From Nemertoderma westbladi (taxonomy: Eukaryota > Xenacoelomorpha > Nemertodermatida > Nemertodermatidae): DNA of 43,922 nucleotides. The stretch covers positions 1 through 43,922 of the forward strand of contig JAUCBJ010001348.1 in the NCBI GenBank assembly GCA_032718475.1. The letters are read 5' to 3'. Below the pieces are notes generated by a model. It saw only the letters and a program-made list of their open reading frames with translations, was not told where the DNA came from and did not search any database. Of the stretch, positions 39,903 through 43,922 are shown one piece after another (the first letter of the stretch is position 1; each line of letters starts with the position of its first letter). The position numbers and the translations under genes were made by a program.

Positions 39903-41016
39903 TTTTTATTCAAATCAACCATTATATAAATTAAGAAATTTCCGTAACTTTATCAACATAGTTTAGCTACAATCTAGAATTTTGATTCTATTTGTCACAA
40001 AAAATGATATTTTGAAGAATAAGGTATTTGTTTGAACTATAAATTTCTTTTAATATTCATAAATGTAATGAAAATTATTGTCCTCCCGAAATTGCCAAAC
40101 CTGGTACTGAACTCAAGAGAAACCGATTTCAAGTTCTCTACATGGCTTGGAATAGGCCACCCAAATGGATACCCTCATTGTTCAAAAGGAATTTTGAATA
40201 TGAAGTAAATCCCACTTAAGACAAGACAAGTTTTATACACATTAAAATTAATCAAAAAGTAAAAATAGTTAATAAACAAAAGTTAATGGGGAATATTTTG
40301 AGAAGAAAACGTCGCGAATAATTATTGGACTTCTTATAGGTCAATTAGCCGCAGTGATACATCTAGTGTAATAACGTGGGTAATTTGGAAGGAACTTCAA
40401 CCCGATATGGTAAACATTTCTGGGACTCATGTAAACTCAACTATTGCTCATCTGTCTACAAACGTGACACCTCCAATTATCCCTTCAAAAACAACATCTA
40501 ATACTGCCAGAATGATTCGTCTTCTTTCGCTATATTTCGTATATCACCCCCAACTTCACTCGTTTGGGAAAGATGCCGCATCCCGAATATTATTATCTCT
40601 CTCTCTCTCGTCTCATCTCTTGTATTGGAATTATTCCTACTGATTTTGATTCTGAGAAGTGTGAACGCATAGATAAATATTCAGAAACCCGAGAACGACG
40701 CGTGGAATTGACCATAACTAAAATCTATATAGACGACTAATGTATTACTTTGAAATAAACTGAAAAATGTTTTTAAATATATTAAGAACTAAAAATTATT
40801 CTAGAATATTTTGTTTCCCTAGTGCAACATCATTACTATTGACGTTTTGATAAAATAGAAGATTAATTCGGAAATATATTTGGAAAATAATATATTATTA
40901 TATATATTATATTTGGAAATATAATTGGTGTAGCAATCTGCTAATATGGTGTTATATTCAACATAATTCGTGCTAAATCATCATCATATACAACCACATG
41001 ACTGAAAACAGCAGTC

Positions 41017-41184
41017 ATGGGAAAAGATGATATAAATAGTCCAGAAGCCGTTCAAATGATCCATAAGGTCTTCTATATAGATGAAGGAATGAGCTCTGAT
41101 AACACACAGGTGGATATAATTAGTCTAGCACAAGAATTTGAAACTAACAAACTTTTATCAAGCTGCCAACAATTCCTGGTATAG
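41017..41184 (+). CDS. BTB-domain C-terminal half, exon-like fragment (copy B)
   Basis: The same 55-codon open stretch as in copy A, with one visible amino-acid change (Glu to Gln near residue 31). A 10-bp insertion lies about 20 bp upstream of its ATG relative to copy A, close to the putative splice acceptor AAAACAG|CAG. The interpretation as a BTB half-domain rests on the LA..FE...L..SC..FL signature at its end. Confidence 0.45.
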   Translation: MGKDDINSPEAVQMIHKVFYIDEGMSSDNTQVDIISLAQEFETNKLLSSCQQFLV

Positions 41185-41772
41185 AGGGTGGTTGGTAAAG
41201 TTCCGAGAGCAAAATCAGTTTTGTTTATTCTCTGAATTTATTATTACAAATATATTTGGATCCATAATAACGGGTTACTAAAGGCACTGAAAGTATGAAT
41301 TGTATTGCCCTAGTAAGCCCTGTTCTGTTGGGATAGTTCTAAATTAGGATAACTTGTGAAGGTTTTTAAGAGTTTCTCATCTCAACAAAATCATTCCTGG
41401 GAAAATTCGTTTTAGCCCTTTATATTTATATTGCGACATTACCGTACTTGTACTACACACGAGCTACACACACGAAATATCTCGAAAACTAAAAACAAGT
41501 TATGGAAAACTAGTTTCTAGATTTAAACTTTTGGCCCAAATTCGACTACACCCACCACCGCTAATTAACCCTATTTAATCCACTAACAGCTATCAATCAA
41601 GAAGAAAGGATTATAAACTATAATACGAAATAGCTGAAGGTTTTCATTTCAGAAATTTCTGAAATATTTAATTTGAGCTCTCTAGCAGAGACTAGACTTC
41701 AGAGCTGCAGATGGATTGGCATCTCCTCAAAGATGCGTTCTATGGACGGTCAGTACATAGGTGTTATACAAG

Positions 41773-42060
41773 ATGGCTAGTGACTGCAAGTATTTATCAG
41801 ACAAGTTTCCTCATGAATTAATTATATATATCAAAATGGGGGATGAATTTCACTTTCAGACATTTTGCCCTTTAGTGGCAGACTGGAGAACTGCAGAGTA
41901 CATGATCGAGTACAAATCTATCAAGTTTCAGCTTGACGGATTAAAAGCAAAAAAAATGGGTGGATATTTCCTGTTTAGACATGTAGCCCGCCAGCTTGAG
42001 ACTGTTGAACTGATAGTGACTGAAAGTATCCAAAACATTATCATCTTTGGGTCTTATTGA
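41773..42060 (+). CDS. Conserved open frame after the BTB fragment (copy B, longer form)
   Basis: From ATG 41773 the frame is open for 95 residues. Compared with copy A an extra A in a homopolymer (after codon AAA near 41950) keeps the frame through a segment with GGYFLFRHVARQLE. The text after the A-run reads as ordinary protein, with hydrophobic and charged residues alternating, which mildly favours this as the ancestral frame. I do not recognise the family. It could be the exon following the BTB fragment. Confidence 0.4.
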   Translation: MASDCKYLSDKFPHELIIYIKMGDEFHFQTFCPLVADWRTAEYMIEYKSIKFQLDGLKAKKMGGYFLFRHVARQLETVELIVTESIQNIIIFGSY

Positions 42061-42643
42061 TGACTACAAATTTTCAATTCGGCAGCTTTAAATCCGACAA
42101 AGTTATTTGCATGTCAATATTGTAACGACAATGACGACAAAAATTACCAAATTTTAGGCTACCAAAGTACTGGTAACTAACATTCAATAGGTAGGCCCAA
42201 GATTTTCATTTCAATATATTGTTTTCATATAATTAATTAATATGAATATTATGATAATAGCGAATGAAAAAAAATGCCATAGTTATTAATATCACTTCTA
42301 TAATTAATTAATCAATATACCCCTAAGAACTACCTCAGAGGCACAATTCGATCAGTCTTATTTTATTTAGTATCTAGGGAGTTATACCCCACCAATCCTT
42401 TTGGTATTCCTTCATGATTAATTTAATACCTACCAACAAGCAACAATTATTTAATAGTGGAGAGCAGGTGCGATTTTGGAGGTCTGACAAGTCTTACATT
42501 GTTTTTTAGTTCTTTTCAATCAAATTTATAAGTTCTGACAATGAACGTTTGTTCAGAGTGACTGCTAAATGCAATAATTGACATTCAATAGGTAACCTAC
42601 ACCTACACTACACTACATACAAGTTAATTAAATTCAGTTGATG

Positions 42644-43300
42644 CTAATAGGAATTGTTATTGCCATTATAACAGAAAGCGACTGATCCGATTATATTATT
42701 TGCCCAACGTGAAGTCGTTGTTTCAGCTGTTGTTGTTGAAGGATCTCTTGTGCTTGTAACTGGTTGTGGTGAAGTTGTAACCGTATCAAAAACAGAATTA
42801 TTCCAATCCACGGTCCCATTTGGATACAGATAGTTGTGCTCCCAAACCCTATCTCCTCCTACTTTGCTGCAAGTGTCTGTTCCATTGCAGCATAATGTCT
42901 GACAACTAGGCTGTCTCAGTTGGACTCTGTCCTCTTCATCTTCATTCTTCTTCCACTCATTCCAGAATACCTGGCAATCATCTTCATTGATGAAATCCCT
43001 ACAGGGATCATCCATCCAGCATAGCTCTCTTCTGGAGTACATCAAAGCTTTGAAATCTTCATTGTTTAAAGAGAATATTCCTGGTAATTGCAGGAATAAG
43101 AGCCGGCAGGATGAACATTCACTTTTACTGACACCTGGTCGTTCTTCGTACCAAGGTGTATCCGCTATCACATCAGGTCGAACTGACTTGTATGTTATCA
43201 AGGTGTGGCCATCCATACAAGTAATAGCTGATATTTCCATAACTTTATTTGTCACTATAGAAAGTGCGACCAATAGCATTTTCGCAAACTCGACTTCCAT
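42644..43300 (-). CDS. Ly6/uPAR-like secreted protein, copy B with altered C-terminus
   Basis: Identical to the copy A protein over the signal peptide, all ten cysteines and the Thr-rich stalk, apart from Ser to Arg near residue 198. An inserted base near 42676 then shifts the frame after about residue 208. The hydrophobic tail of copy A is replaced by a short polar end (YNGNNNSY), giving 218 residues. If real, the product would lose its GPI or membrane signal and be secreted in soluble form. It could equally be a pseudogenising mutation or a sequencing error. Confidence 0.55.
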   Translation of the reverse strand: MEVEFAKMLLVALSIVTNKVMEISAITCMDGHTLITYKSVRPDVIADTPWYEERPGVSKSECSSCRLLFLQLPGIFSLNNEDFKALMYSRRELCWMDDPCRDFINEDDCQVFWNEWKKNEDEEDRVQLRQPSCQTLCCNGTDTCSKVGGDRVWEHNYLYPNGTVDWNNSVFDTVTTSPQPVTSTRDPSTTTAETTTSRWANNIIGSVAFCYNGNNNSY

Positions 43301-43922
43301 AATATGTATGATGTGCGATTAATATTAGATATTCAGTATATTTATTTTAAATTATTATTTAAAAGTTATTATTAAATAGAAACCCTGCTGCCTTTTGTAG
43401 CAAAAGTCTTAACAATTCATTAAGTTTTGAAAATTTTTGCCCAATAAGAGTCCTTAAAACCAAGACATAGATTAATTGTTTCAGGTACTTTTAGCCATTG
43501 TATGTTTAGGTTGTGGGTAAATATGCCTCATATCCTAATACTCAGATAATACAAACTACACTAGAGTAAACGTGAAGCAGGAAGCAATACAATGTAGTAC
43601 AAATCGATGAGTATGCGATTGTAAGCAATTACATTCCACATCTCTCATCAGTAGGTGGGCAGTGGGTGGATCGGATATGGGATGTGGTAGTAATAATATG
43701 TTGGCAATATGCTGAGAAGATTGGTATATGATTTGCAAATGTAAATAATTATATCTTTTTGCAGGATAAAATACAGGAGAAGTTATATCCACTTGATAAT
43801 CATCTTATTATATATTATATTTCTGGAAACAGGAGACCTTAGCGAGCATGGTATTCTTTTCAAGGGCCCAAGTTTTGTATTTAAGTTTCAAATCATCATA
43901 AGTCAGGATCACGGACTTCTTT

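Larger units (their letters stand above)
40311..43922. repeat. Large direct duplication, copy B (runs off the window)
   Basis: Near-identical to copy A, beginning at GTCGCGAATAATTATTGG. The offset is 12206 bp at the left edge and 12220 bp at the window end; the observed indels (+10, +2, +1, -1, +1, +1) account exactly for the 14-bp change. The left flank is unrelated to that of copy A. The right limit is beyond the window. Such high identity means a recent segmental duplication, a large mobile unit or an assembly artefact. Confidence 0.95.

Overview
This is a stretch of AT-rich animal nuclear DNA, almost certainly from an invertebrate. The evidence is a full-length midasin gene, a many-fingered C2H2 zinc-finger gene, decayed LINE, Ty3/gypsy, hAT and tRNA-derived SINE sequences, and frequent TAGGCCTA-type words. 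I cannot name the phylum. No bacterial operons, ribosome binding sites or CRISPR arrays are present.

Layout. 1-3.2 kb is non-coding and repeat-rich (a 42-bp tandem repeat, a dispersed GCTCGCTACGCTCGC motif, CAGT/ACTG-rich stretches). 3.2-18.5 kb is one uninterrupted 5090-codon frame for midasin (MDN1/Rea1), the giant AAA+ ATPase of 60S ribosome maturation, with all six AAA modules, the acidic linker and the MIDAS domain. It contains no intron, which is unusual for an animal MDN1. 18.5-22.7 kb is a graveyard of repeats: a 782-bp non-autonomous hAT-like element sits inside a LINE 3' end, followed by reverse transcriptase remnants, a tRNA-Ser-headed SINE and a 26-C homopolymer. 22.8-25.4 kb (minus) is an intronless gene for an 865-residue protein with about 13 zinc fingers, probably a transcription factor. 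25.8-27.8 kb holds an inverted-repeat foldback element and the 5' part of a LINE on the minus strand (ORF1, then a PHD-like ORF2 start).

28.1-31.7 kb and 40.3-43.9 kb are two nearly identical direct copies of a segment of at least 3.6 kb, about 12.2 kb apart; the second runs off the window. Each carries exon-like pieces of a BTB-domain gene (plus) and a secreted, ten-cysteine, Ly6/uPAR-like protein (minus). A one-base insertion replaces the hydrophobic C-terminus in the second copy, so the two paralogues would differ in membrane anchoring if both are real.

Between the copies are decayed non-LTR and Ty3/gypsy pol fragments, tandem and inverted repeats, and at 36.1-37.7 kb a compact, base-compositionally distinct cassette. 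It has two tightly spaced, broken, intron-free genes of unknown family, the second ending in a strongly basic tail. A three-hairpin array, bounded by a perfect 13-bp inverted repeat, begins 2 bases after the last stop. This cassette looks like a fossil of a compact-genome element (virus-like or large DNA transposon) and is the least explained part of the window.

The genes do not form a pathway. MDN1 is a housekeeping ribosome-biogenesis gene, and the rest is zinc-finger, membrane-protein and mobile-element sequence around it.
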